NCBI GenBank assembly: GCA_002862965.1
Contig: PKCW01000146.1
Location: 1 to 7,072 of the forward strand
DNA from: Pseudomonadota bacterium
GTDB taxonomy: Bacteria > Pseudomonadota > Gammaproteobacteria > UBA5335
Reading direction: 5' to 3'
Length of the DNA: 7,072 nucleotides
Each line of letters starts with the position of its first letter. Position 1 is the first letter of the stretch. Under the pieces are notes generated by a model, which made no database searches, was not told the DNA's origin, and saw only the letters and a program-made list of their open reading frames with translations. The position numbers and the translations under genes are program-made. Shown here in pieces: positions 1 through 7,072 of this stretch.

Positions 1-464
1 GCGTTGACGGTGAAATCGCGCCGCCAGGCGTCTTCTTCCAGACTGCCGTAGACGTTGTCGCGCAGCACCCGCCCGCGGTCGTCGACCACGACGGCGTCAT
101 CGCCCTCGGCGCCGGCGCCGCGAAAGGTCGCCACCTCCACCACATGCCCGCCGAAATGCACGTGCGCCAGCCGGAACCGTCGTCCGATCAGACGGCAATT
201 GGAGAAGGTCGCGCGCACCTCCTCGGGCAGGGCATTGGTGGCGATGTCGAAATCCTTCGGTTGCAGCCCCAGCAGGACGTCGCGCACACCGCCACCGACC
301 AGAAAGGCCTGGTAGTGGGCGGCCTTGAGCCGGTAGAGCACTTTGAGCGCAGGAGCGGCGATCGCCGAGCGCGACAGCGCATGCTCGGCCCGCGGCACGA
401 TGACCAGGCCGGGCACATCAGCCGATCGGCCGGAGGGGATGGTGACGGAAGGGGGATCTTGCAC
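1..464 (-). CDS. pcnB: Poly(A) polymerase I (polynucleotide adenylyltransferase), N-terminal part, truncated by window edge
   Basis: PcnB adds poly(A) tails to RNA 3' ends in the cytoplasm and so promotes RNA decay. About 154 codons are visible. They carry the class II nucleotidyltransferase head: GGGVRDVLLG, then the metal-binding pair D71-F-D73 in KDFDIAT, then NCRLIGRRFRLAHV and EVATFRG. The RRDFTVNA motif runs off the window at base 1. E. coli PcnB shares the VIPR-(E/Q)H-ISR lead-in, seen here as VIVPRAEHALSR. The reading frame has a stop at 482-480 and no ATG after it, so the start must be non-ATG. GTG at 464 is chosen; GTG at 416 or 398 is possible, and none has a good Shine-Dalgarno. 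The gene is divergent from the tRNA-Glu gene. Family identity is very secure; the start is not. Confidence 0.93.
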   Translation of the reverse strand, partial: MQDPPSVTIPSGRSADVPGLVIVPRAEHALSRSAIAAPALKVLYRLKAAHYQAFLVGGGVRDVLLGLQPKDFDIATNALPEEVRATFSNCRLIGRRFRLAHVHFGGHVVEVATFRGAGAEGDDAVVVDDRGRVLRDNVYGSLEEDAWRRDFTVN

Positions 465-560
465 GCGGACCGTGTCGTTTCAGGTGGGATGAATTCAGAT
501 GCGGATTAATTTAACATGACGGCCGCACCGTTACAGCCCATTCAGCTTGGACCCGCCCCT
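465..560. promoter_or_regulatory. Divergent intergenic region between pcnB and tRNA-Glu, AT-rich core, weak promoter candidates
   Basis: This 96-bp gap must hold the start signals for tRNA-Glu (plus) and probably pcnB (minus). An AT-rich patch at about 488-518 stands out from the GC-rich surroundings. On the plus strand TTAACA at 511-516 matches a -35 box at 5 of 6 bases, but the best -10 nearby (TACAGC, 532-537) is poor and the spacer is only 15 bp. The bases after it are GC-rich, like the discriminators of stringently controlled tRNA promoters. On the minus strand TTAAAT inside the same patch could act as a -10. Neither call is firm. Confidence 0.3.
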
Positions 561-636
561 GCTCCCTTCGTCTAGTGGCCCAGGACGTCGCCCTCTCACG
601 GCGAAAACAGGGGTTCGAACCCCCTAGGGAGCGCCA
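561..636 (+). tRNA. tRNA-Glu (anticodon CTC), CCA encoded
   Basis: All four arms fold without mismatch. The acceptor arm is GCTCCCT (561-567) with AGGGAGC (626-632). The D arm is GTC (570-572) with GAC (584-586). The anticodon stem is TCGCC (588-592) with GGCGA (600-604), and the T arm is AGGGG (609-613) with CCCCT (621-625) around loop TTCGAAC. The discriminator is G633 and CCA is encoded at 634-636. The anticodon loop CTCTCAC puts CTC at 595-597, so the tRNA reads GAG only. The body closely follows E. coli tRNA-Glu(TTC) from memory, including A37 and the U11-A24 and U13-G22 pairs recognised by GluRS; the second acceptor pair is C-G rather than U-A. The RDD gene starts at the next base, so the two are very probably co-transcribed. 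Confidence 0.97.
626..631 (+). promoter_or_regulatory. Shine-Dalgarno-like AGGGAG for the RDD gene, embedded in the tRNA acceptor arm
   Basis: AGGGAG lies 5 bases before the UUG start of the RDD gene, a workable ribosome-binding spacing. The same six bases are the 3' strand of the tRNA-Glu acceptor stem. In a folded or matured tRNA they would be paired or removed. Whether ribosomes actually use them is inference. Confidence 0.4.
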
Positions 637-1077
637 TTGACAGTCGTTGATCCGCCGGTCGGCCCGCCTTGTGGCCTCGTCCGCCGCCTCGCTGCCATCT
701 TCTACGACGGCCTGTTGCTGGGCGCGTTGTGGATGGGCGCCACCTTTCCGCTGCTGTTCCTGACCCACGGCGAGGCCATCCATGCCGGCAATCCGGCGTA
801 TACGGCCTATCTGCTGCTCATCGGCTGGGCGTTTTTCGGCTGGTTCTGGACCCGCGGAGGGCAGACTCTCGGCATGCGCGCCTGGCGCGTCGCCGTGCAA
901 ACCACGAGTGGGCACCCGATCGGGTGGGGCGCCGCGACCCGCCGTTATGCGGCCGCCTTGCTGTCCTGGCTCGCCTTGGGCCTGGGGTTCCTCTGGCAGT
1001 GGCTGGACCGCGACGGCCTCACCTGGCACGACCGGCTTTCCGGCACCCGCCTGATCGTGCTGCCCCAGGCCCGCTGA
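637..1077 (+). CDS. RDD family membrane protein, UUG start abutting tRNA-Glu
   Basis: This is a 146-residue inner-membrane protein of the RDD family. The N-terminal signature is visible as VRRLAAIFYD (residues 15-24, with R16/R17 and D24). Three hydrophobic segments follow at about 18-42, 54-74 and 105-124. The usual end motif appears as WHDRLSGTRLIVLP (130-143). The family is widespread and mostly uncharacterised; transport roles, including cation/proton antiport, have been reported for a few members, so no substrate is assigned. The start is forced: the frame has a stop at 625-627 inside the tRNA, and TTG at 637 is the only usual start codon before the conserved domain. The gene converges on lptG with only 13 bp between stop codons. 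Confidence 0.85.
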   Translation: MTVVDPPVGPPCGLVRRLAAIFYDGLLLGALWMGATFPLLFLTHGEAIHAGNPAYTAYLLLIGWAFFGWFWTRGGQTLGMRAWRVAVQTTSGHPIGWGAATRRYAAALLSWLALGLGFLWQWLDRDGLTWHDRLSGTRLIVLPQAR

Positions 1078-1090
1078 ACCGACCTGCGCA

Positions 1091-2158
1091 TCACGCTTGC
1101 ACCCGGCGCAATTGCCAGCCGGCGAACAGCCCCAGAGCCAAGGTCGGCAGCCATGCGCTCACCCAGTTGGGCAGGCCCAGCACCACGCCGCCGCCGCTGA
1201 AGGTGAGGTTGATCAGATAGTAGGCCGCGCCGATCAGGACGCCGACGACCACCCGGCGCACCATGCTGCTGTCGCGCAGACTGCCCAGGATCAGCGGCAA
1301 GGCCAGCAGCAGCATGGGCAGGATGCTGACCGGCAGCACCAGCCGCGTCCAGAACAGCGTCCCGAACGGCTCGCTCTCCAGGCCGTTGTCGCTCAGGAAT
1401 TGCTTCTGTTGCCAGAGTTCGCGCAGGGTCAGTGTCTCGGCCCGCACGGCCAGCACCTCCACCAGATGCGGCTCGATGCGCAGCGGCCACACGCCTTGCG
1501 GCTGGCGGAAGTCCGTTGCCCCTGCGGCGTCGAAGCGAGTGCCCTGCGCATCGAACAGCAGCCAGCCGTCCGGCTCGACCACCGCACGCGGCGCGCGCAC
1601 GACCTGCCTCAGCGCGCCGTCGTCCGCGAATTCCAGGATCTCCACGCCGCGCAGCAAGCGGGCGTTGAGCAGACGATCGACGCGCACGAAGGTGTTGGCG
1701 TCCCGCAGCCACACCTGATCCGCCACCCGGGCCACCCGGCCGGTCAGTCGCTGTGCGTCGCGCATCTGGCGCGCCATCGATTCGGCCGGCGGCCCGAGCA
1801 CATCGCCGAGCACCCAGGCGCTCGCCCCGATCATGAGCGCCGCCAGTATCACCACCCGCAGCATGCGCCACATCGGCAGGCCCAGTGCCTGCATCGCGAT
1901 GAGTTCGCGCTGCGCCGCGAGACTGCCCAGCCCCAGCAGGGCACCGAGCAGGGCCGCGATGGGGATGGTTTGAAACAGAAACGCCGGCAAGCGCAGGCTG
2001 ACGTAGGCCAACAGTTGCAACGGCCCGAAGCGGGTGTCGTCGAGGTTTTCGATCTGCCCCAGCAGGTTGACGAAAATCACCAGCGCGGCCATCACCAGCG
2101 CCACGGTGGCGACCCCGGCGAGCAGATGTCGCAACAGATAGCGCTCGAGTCGGCTCAT
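1091..2158 (-). CDS. lptG: LPS export ABC transporter permease LptG
   Basis: LptG is one of two permease subunits of the inner-membrane LptB2FG complex, which pulls lipopolysaccharide from the inner membrane and passes it to LptC/LptA. The product has 355 residues, close to the 360 of E. coli LptG. The layout is typical: membrane segments near 12-35, 55-80 and 102-122, a periplasmic beta-jellyroll stretch at about 125-265, then segments near 272-294, 303-330 and 336-352. The cytoplasmic coupling helix after the second segment (AAQRELIAMQALGLP, 81-95) contains E85, the expected conserved glutamate contacting LptB. The ATG at 2158 overlaps the lptF stop as ATGA, implying translational coupling. 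An ATG four codons upstream (2170) is possible but less likely. It is shorter than a long extension of the frame into lptF would suggest; that extension is a shadow. lptB and lptC are not in the window. Confidence 0.95.
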   Translation of the reverse strand: MSRLERYLLRHLLAGVATVALVMAALVIFVNLLGQIENLDDTRFGPLQLLAYVSLRLPAFLFQTIPIAALLGALLGLGSLAAQRELIAMQALGLPMWRMLRVVILAALMIGASAWVLGDVLGPPAESMARQMRDAQRLTGRVARVADQVWLRDANTFVRVDRLLNARLLRGVEILEFADDGALRQVVRAPRAVVEPDGWLLFDAQGTRFDAAGATDFRQPQGVWPLRIEPHLVEVLAVRAETLTLRELWQQKQFLSDNGLESEPFGTLFWTRLVLPVSILPMLLLALPLILGSLRDSSMVRRVVVGVLIGAAYYLINLTFSGGGVVLGLPNWVSAWLPTLALGLFAGWQLRRVQA

Positions 2159-3252
2159 GCGCGCGCCCATGACCGGGAAATCGACCAGGGGCGGATGCGA
2201 CCGTTCTGATAGGCCAGCAGCGCCGCGCCCAAGGCGGCCACCAGAAGGTGCACCCACCACAGTCCGGCCCAGACCGGCAGGCGGCCCTGCTCCAGCGCGC
2301 TGCGCCCGAGGCCGAGCAGGTTGCCGAAGACGACGTACACCAGCACGGCCCACAGCAGTCCGTTGCTGCGCTTGCGCGGCGCGGAACGGGCCAGCGGCAG
2401 CGCCACCAGCACGAAGACGAACAGGGATGCCGGCGGCGCCAGACGCCGGTGGATTTCCGCCCAGTCGGCGGCGCCACCGGCCTGCAGGAGGGTCAGCGGC
2501 GACTGCAGGCTCCGCTTGCTCGCGCGCGGCAACATCTCGGGGAGTCGATATCGCGCGACGTGGCTCCGGAAGCGAATCACCTGGTAGTCGGCGCGTCCGG
2601 GCGTGCCGTCGTAGCGCCAGCCGTCCTCGAGCACCAGTTCGCGAACGCCGTCTGCGGCCCGCCGGGTCCAGCCCATGCGGGCACGGATCAGAACGTCCTC
2701 GTCGTCCTGACGGAAGCGGATCAGGATGTCCTCCAGGCGGCCGGTGGCGCGATCCGCCTTCTCGGCGTAAAACACCGCCTGCCCGCCCTGCAGCGGCAGG
2801 AAGCGGCCGGCCTGGAGCAGGCTGAGGCTGGCCTCCCGCTCGCTCGATTCGCGCATCACCAGACCTTCCCGGGCGGCCCACGGCGCGATCGCCAGCGAGA
2901 GGGCGCCGACCGGGAGCGCGAGCGCCAGCGCGAGACCGAGCAGCGGCTTCAGGTAGTGGCGCGGGCCCACGCCACTGCCCGCGAGCGCGAAGGCTTCATG
3001 GTCCCGGTAGAGCCGGCCGACGCCGAAGACGATGCCCAGCAACAGCGCGATCGGCAGGGCCAGCGCCAGTTGCTCGGGCAGCGTGAACAGCATCAGCCAG
3101 CCCACCACTTCCGGGGCGATTTCGCCCGATCCCGCCGCCGTCAGCAGCCGGCCGAAGATGCCGCCGGCCAGCACCAGCAGGACCACACTGGTCAGCACCA
3201 GGACCCAGAAGCCCACTTCCTGCAGCAGATAGCGTGAAAACACACGCAGCAT
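2155..3252 (-). CDS. lptF: LPS export ABC transporter permease LptF
   Basis: LptF pairs with LptG in the LptB2FG lipopolysaccharide extractor of the inner membrane. The product has 365 residues; E. coli LptF has 366. Visible features are the N-terminal LRVFSRYLLQE, membrane segments near 15-35, 52-80 and 101-125, and a polar periplasmic beta-rich domain at about 130-260. C-terminal segments lie near 272-290, 298-316 and 329-348. The coupling helix GRLYRDHEAFALAGSG (79-94) keeps the expected glutamate, E86. The start ATG at 3252-3250 is well bounded, since a stop lies eight codons upstream in frame. AGGCGG lies 9 bases before it as a modest ribosome-binding site, but both it and the AUG fall in a potential hairpin. 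lptF is first in an lptF-lptG operon, divergent from pepA. Confidence 0.96.
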   Translation of the reverse strand: MLRVFSRYLLQEVGFWVLVLTSVVLLVLAGGIFGRLLTAAGSGEIAPEVVGWLMLFTLPEQLALALPIALLLGIVFGVGRLYRDHEAFALAGSGVGPRHYLKPLLGLALALALPVGALSLAIAPWAAREGLVMRESSEREASLSLLQAGRFLPLQGGQAVFYAEKADRATGRLEDILIRFRQDDEDVLIRARMGWTRRAADGVRELVLEDGWRYDGTPGRADYQVIRFRSHVARYRLPEMLPRASKRSLQSPLTLLQAGGAADWAEIHRRLAPPASLFVFVLVALPLARSAPRKRSNGLLWAVLVYVVFGNLLGLGRSALEQGRLPVWAGLWWVHLLVAALGAALLAYQNGRIRPWSISRSWARA

Positions 3253-3271
3253 CAGGACGTTCCGCCTGATG
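3250..3271 (-). promoter_or_regulatory. Hairpin candidate covering the lptF start codon and ribosome-binding site
   Basis: On the lptF mRNA the sequence CATCAGG (3271-3265) can pair perfectly with CCTGATG (3256-3250) across an 8-base loop. The 3' arm contains the AUG and the 5' arm contains the first bases of the AGGCGG ribosome-binding site. A 7-bp stem here could lower initiation. That it forms in vivo is inference. Confidence 0.4.
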
Positions 3272-3311
3272 ATTCAATAAAAAACAGCTTTCTCATAAAA
3301 TGCATCATCAG
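3266..3311. repeat. 8-bp inverted repeat CTGATGAT...ATCATCAG spanning the pepA promoter candidate
   Basis: CTGATGAT at 3266-3273 is the exact reverse complement of ATCATCAG at 3304-3311, with a 30-bp AT-rich spacer. The -35 and -10 candidates of pepA lie at or between the arms. Further CATCAG copies occur at 3250-3255 and 3381-3386. The arms could be operator half-sites or, in the lptF leader, RNA pairing partners. Confidence 0.45.
3273..3301 (+). promoter_or_regulatory. Sigma70-type promoter candidate for pepA-holC-valS
   Basis: TTCAAT (3273-3278, 3 of 6 to the -35 consensus) is followed after exactly 17 bp by TAAAAT (3296-3301, 5 of 6 to the -10 consensus). Transcription would start near 3308, giving a leader of about 99 bases before the pepA GTG. 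It is the most AT-rich stretch of the intergenic region. Confidence 0.5.
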
Positions 3312-3393
3312 CGCAGCGGGATGTCAGGATTCGGCTGCTCTTCCGCTTTCCGCCCGAAGCCGCCTGTCGGTGAAGTCGGGCATCAGTCTACAC

Positions 3394-3400
3394 GGAGAGG
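3394..3400 (+). promoter_or_regulatory. Ribosome-binding site deciding the pepA GTG start
   Basis: GGAGAGG ends 6 bases before GTG at 3407. This strong site supports the GTG, whose product begins EYAAKSGNPEKQR, matching the usual PepA N-terminus (E. coli EFSIKSGSPEKQR). Confidence 0.8.
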
Positions 3401-3406
3401 GTCTTT

Positions 3407-4900
3407 GTGGAATACGCAGCCAAGAGTGGAAATCCGGAAAAGCAGCGCGTCGCCTGCGTGATCGTCGGCGTCTTCGACTATCGCCGGTTGTCGGAGGCGG
3501 CCGAGGCCCTGGACAAGGCCAGCGGCGGCGTCATCTCGGCGGTTTTGCGGCGCGGCGACCTGGACGGCAAGGCGAACCAGACCCTCCTGCTGCACAACCT
3601 GCCCCACACGCTCTGCGACCGGGTGCTGCTGGTCGGTTGCGGCAAGGAGCGGGAATTCGACGGCGTCCGCTACCGGGAGGTGCTGCGCACGGCGCTCAAG
3701 GCCCTGCGCCAATGCAGCGCCCGCGACGGTTTCAGCTATCTCGCCAGCCTGCCGGTGCGTGGCCACGATCTCGGCTGGAAGCTGCGCGAGACGGTGCTGG
3801 CCAGCGAGGCGCTGGCCTACCGGTTCCGCGCCGCGAAGGATGACGAGGGTCGGGACGCGCGCCTGCGCAGTCTGACGATGGGCGTGGACAGCCGGCGCAC
3901 GCTCGAGGAGGCGGAAAACCATCTGCGCACCGCCGAAGCCATCGCGGCCGGGACGCTGATGGCGCGGCATCTGGGCAATCTGCCGCCCAACGTCTGCACG
4001 CCGACTTATCTCGCCGAACAGGCCCTCGCCCTCGCCGCCGCCGATCCGGCCGTCACGGCAAAGATCCTGGAAACGGCCGACATGGAAGCGCTGGGGATGG
4101 GCGCGCTGTTGTCGGTGGCCCGCGGCAGCCGCCAGCCGCCCAAGCTGATCGTCCTCGAATACGGCGCCGACCGCGACGAGACACGCCCCATCGCGCTGGT
4201 CGGCAAGGGCGTGACCTTCGATTCGGGCGGGATCTCCCTCAAGCCCGGCGCGGCCATGGACGAGATGAAATTCGACATGTGCGGCGCCGCCAGCGTACTC
4301 GGCACCTTCAAGGCGGTCTCGCAAATGAAACTGCCCATCCATCTGGTCGGCATCGTCCCGGCCAGCGAGAACCTGCCCGACGGCAACGCCAGCAAACCCG
4401 GCGACATCGTCACCAGCATGGCCGGCAAGACCATCGAGATCCTCAACACCGACGCCGAAGGCCGGCTCCTGCTCTGCGACGCGCTCACCTACGCCAGGCG
4501 CTACGAGCCGGAGGTCATCATCGACATCGCCACCCTCACCGGGGCCTGCGTCATCGCGCTGGGCCACCACGCCAGCGGGCTCTACAGCAACGATGCCACG
4601 CTGGCCAAGGCGCTGCTGGCCGCCGGCGAGGCGACCGGCGATCGCGCCTGGCAGATGCCGCTGTGGCCCGAGTATCAAAAGGCGCTCGACAGCAACTTCG
4701 CCGACATGGCGAACGTGGGCGGCCGCGAAGGCGGCAGCATCACCGCCGCCTGCTTCCTCTGGCGCTTCGTGGAGGACCAGCGCTGGGCGCATCTCGACAT
4801 CGCCGGCACGGCCTGGAAATCGGGCAAGGACAAGGGTGCGACCGGCCGGCCGGTGCCGCTGCTGGTCGAATACCTGATGCAGCAGGTCGCGCGCGCATGA
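3407..4900 (+). CDS. pepA: Leucyl aminopeptidase PepA (M17 family)
   Basis: This cytosolic aminopeptidase removes N-terminal residues from peptides. The product has 497 residues against 503 in E. coli PepA, and the two align along their whole length. The N-terminal macro-like domain (about 1-165) is followed by the catalytic domain. The two-metal site is intact: K267, D272, D290, D349 and E351 match bovine lens aminopeptidase K250, D255, D273, D332 and E334. Catalytic K279 and R353 match K262 and R336. The family signature NTDAEGRL is at 347-354. In E. coli PepA (XerB, CarP) also binds DNA in Xer recombination and carAB control and is reported to repress itself, so repeats at its promoter are notable. 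Start is GTG with a strong ribosome-binding site. Its stop overlaps the holC ATG as ATGA. Confidence 0.97.
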   Translation: MEYAAKSGNPEKQRVACVIVGVFDYRRLSEAAEALDKASGGVISAVLRRGDLDGKANQTLLLHNLPHTLCDRVLLVGCGKEREFDGVRYREVLRTALKALRQCSARDGFSYLASLPVRGHDLGWKLRETVLASEALAYRFRAAKDDEGRDARLRSLTMGVDSRRTLEEAENHLRTAEAIAAGTLMARHLGNLPPNVCTPTYLAEQALALAAADPAVTAKILETADMEALGMGALLSVARGSRQPPKLIVLEYGADRDETRPIALVGKGVTFDSGGISLKPGAAMDEMKFDMCGAASVLGTFKAVSQMKLPIHLVGIVPASENLPDGNASKPGDIVTSMAGKTIEILNTDAEGRLLLCDALTYARRYEPEVIIDIATLTGACVIALGHHASGLYSNDATLAKALLAAGEATGDRAWQMPLWPEYQKALDSNFADMANVGGREGGSITAACFLWRFVEDQRWAHLDIAGTAWKSGKDKGATGRPVPLLVEYLMQQVARA

Positions 4901-5328
4901 CCCATGTCGGGTTCTATCTCCTGCCGGACGGCGGCGCCGAGCATTGCCATCGCACCGCCTGCCGCCTCATCGACAAGGCCTATCGCCAGGGTCTGGGCAT
5001 CTATGTGCATGCGCCCGATGCCCAGACGGTCGCCGCGCTGGACGCGCTGCTCTGGACCTTCCGGCAAGGCAGCTTCATTCCGCATGTCCCGCTGGCCCAG
5101 GAAGACGGCCTCAGCCCCGTCCTGCTGGGCTGCGACGCCGAGCCACCGGCGCGGCTGAGCGACGTGCTGGTGAACCTCACGGGCGCCGTGCCGCTGTTCT
5201 TCAGCCGTTTCGAGCGCGTGGTGGAAATCATCGGCGCCACCGACGGCGAGCGCGCCGTCGGACGCGAGCGCTACCGCTTCTATCGCGATCGCGGCTATCC
5301 CCTGCAAACTCATCACCTCGCCGCCTGA
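4897..5328 (+). CDS. holC: DNA polymerase III chi subunit
   Basis: Chi links the DNA polymerase III clamp loader, through psi, to single-stranded DNA-binding protein. The product has 143 residues against 147 in E. coli. It shows the N-terminal FYLL strand, the LLWTFRQGSFIPH block (E. coli LWARPAESFVPH) and a C-terminal RERYRFYRDRGY (E. coli RERYKAYRVAGF). In E. coli the SSB tail is bound by R128, Y131 and K132; here these are R123, Y126 and R127, so the site is kept with one K-to-R change. The ATG overlaps the pepA stop by four bases, and no good ribosome-binding site is seen, so translational coupling to pepA is likely. Its position before valS is common in Gamma- and Betaproteobacteria. Confidence 0.95.
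   Translation: MTHVGFYLLPDGGAEHCHRTACRLIDKAYRQGLGIYVHAPDAQTVAALDALLWTFRQGSFIPHVPLAQEDGLSPVLLGCDAEPPARLSDVLVNLTGAVPLFFSRFERVVEIIGATDGERAVGRERYRFYRDRGYPLQTHHLAA
5240..5261 (+). repeat. Perfect 9-bp GC-rich hairpin inside the 3' end of holC
   Basis: CCGACGGCG (5240-5248) and CGCCGTCGG (5253-5261) are exact reverse complements around a 4-base AGCG loop. There is no following T run, so it is not an intrinsic terminator. It lies 98 bases before the valS start. Such stems also arise by chance in GC-rich coding DNA. Confidence 0.35.
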
Positions 5329-5358
5329 ACCGGCCCCACGCCCCTACCCCGAGTCATC

Positions 5359-7072
<1,714 letters not shown>

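Noticed and set aside
561..636. tRNA gene as a possible integration (att) site of a mobile element
   Set aside because: No integrase, no direct repeat of the tRNA 3' end and no compositional break are seen; the flanks are housekeeping genes.
637..642. TTGACA directly after the tRNA looks like a perfect -35 promoter box
   Set aside because: No -10-like hexamer lies 15-19 bp downstream; the bases at 658-666 are all GC-rich. It is better read as the UUG start plus the next codon.
1097..2209. 370-residue plus-strand frame, Gln/His-rich, opposite lptG
   Set aside because: It is an antisense shadow. Its Gln/His richness follows from reverse-reading Leu/Val-rich membrane segments.
945..2477. 510-residue open frame on the minus strand across lptG and lptF
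   Set aside because: It is offset from the recognised LptF/LptG frames, rich in Arg, Gly and Ala, and without family motifs: a shadow of GC-rich coding DNA.
2159..2881. The lptG frame stays open far upstream through lptF (up to 596 residues)
   Set aside because: The upstream part is an out-of-frame reading of lptF. LptG homology begins at MSRLERYLLRH, at the ATGA overlap.
3383..4792. 469-residue open frame antisense to pepA
   Set aside because: The opposite strand encodes a full-length PepA with all catalytic residues. The antisense product has the low-complexity look typical of third-position GC bias.

Overview
The window is GC-rich (roughly two thirds G+C by eye) and codes densely. Every gene is chromosomal housekeeping of a proteobacterial kind. 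The lptF/lptG pair divergent from pepA-holC-valS, with a poly(A) polymerase nearby, is typical of Gamma- and Betaproteobacteria. The PcnB stretch reading NCRLIGRRFRLAHVHFG looks more gammaproteobacterial to me. The exact taxon cannot be fixed from the sequence alone.

Layout: (1) 1-464, minus: the N-terminal part of pcnB, cut by the window edge. (2) 465-560: a short divergent intergenic region with an AT-rich core. (3) 561-636, plus: tRNA-Glu with anticodon CTC and encoded CCA. (4) 637-1077, plus: a small RDD-family membrane protein whose UUG start directly abuts the tRNA CCA end. (5) 1091-3252, minus: lptG and lptF, two permease subunits of the LPS export ABC transporter, joined by an ATGA overlap and transcribed lptF first. 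(6) 3253-3406: a divergent regulatory region with a plausible sigma70-type promoter for pepA and several CATCAG/CTGATG repeats. (7) 3407-7072, plus: pepA, holC (ATGA overlap with pepA) and the first about 60% of valS.

How the genes work together: LptF and LptG form the membrane core that LptB would drive to extract LPS from the inner membrane. PepA is a dinuclear-metal aminopeptidase whose E. coli homologue also binds DNA. HolC is the chi subunit of the DNA polymerase III clamp-loader complex. ValS charges tRNA-Val. pepA-holC-valS is probably one transcription unit.

I see no phage, CRISPR, transposon or defence system, and no clearly novel multigene system. The points worth checking are local expression signals. 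The apparent Shine-Dalgarno of the RDD gene lies inside the tRNA-Glu acceptor arm, so tRNA 3' maturation would remove it. The lptF start codon sits in a 7-bp hairpin, and one arm of that hairpin can pair alternatively with an upstream repeat.
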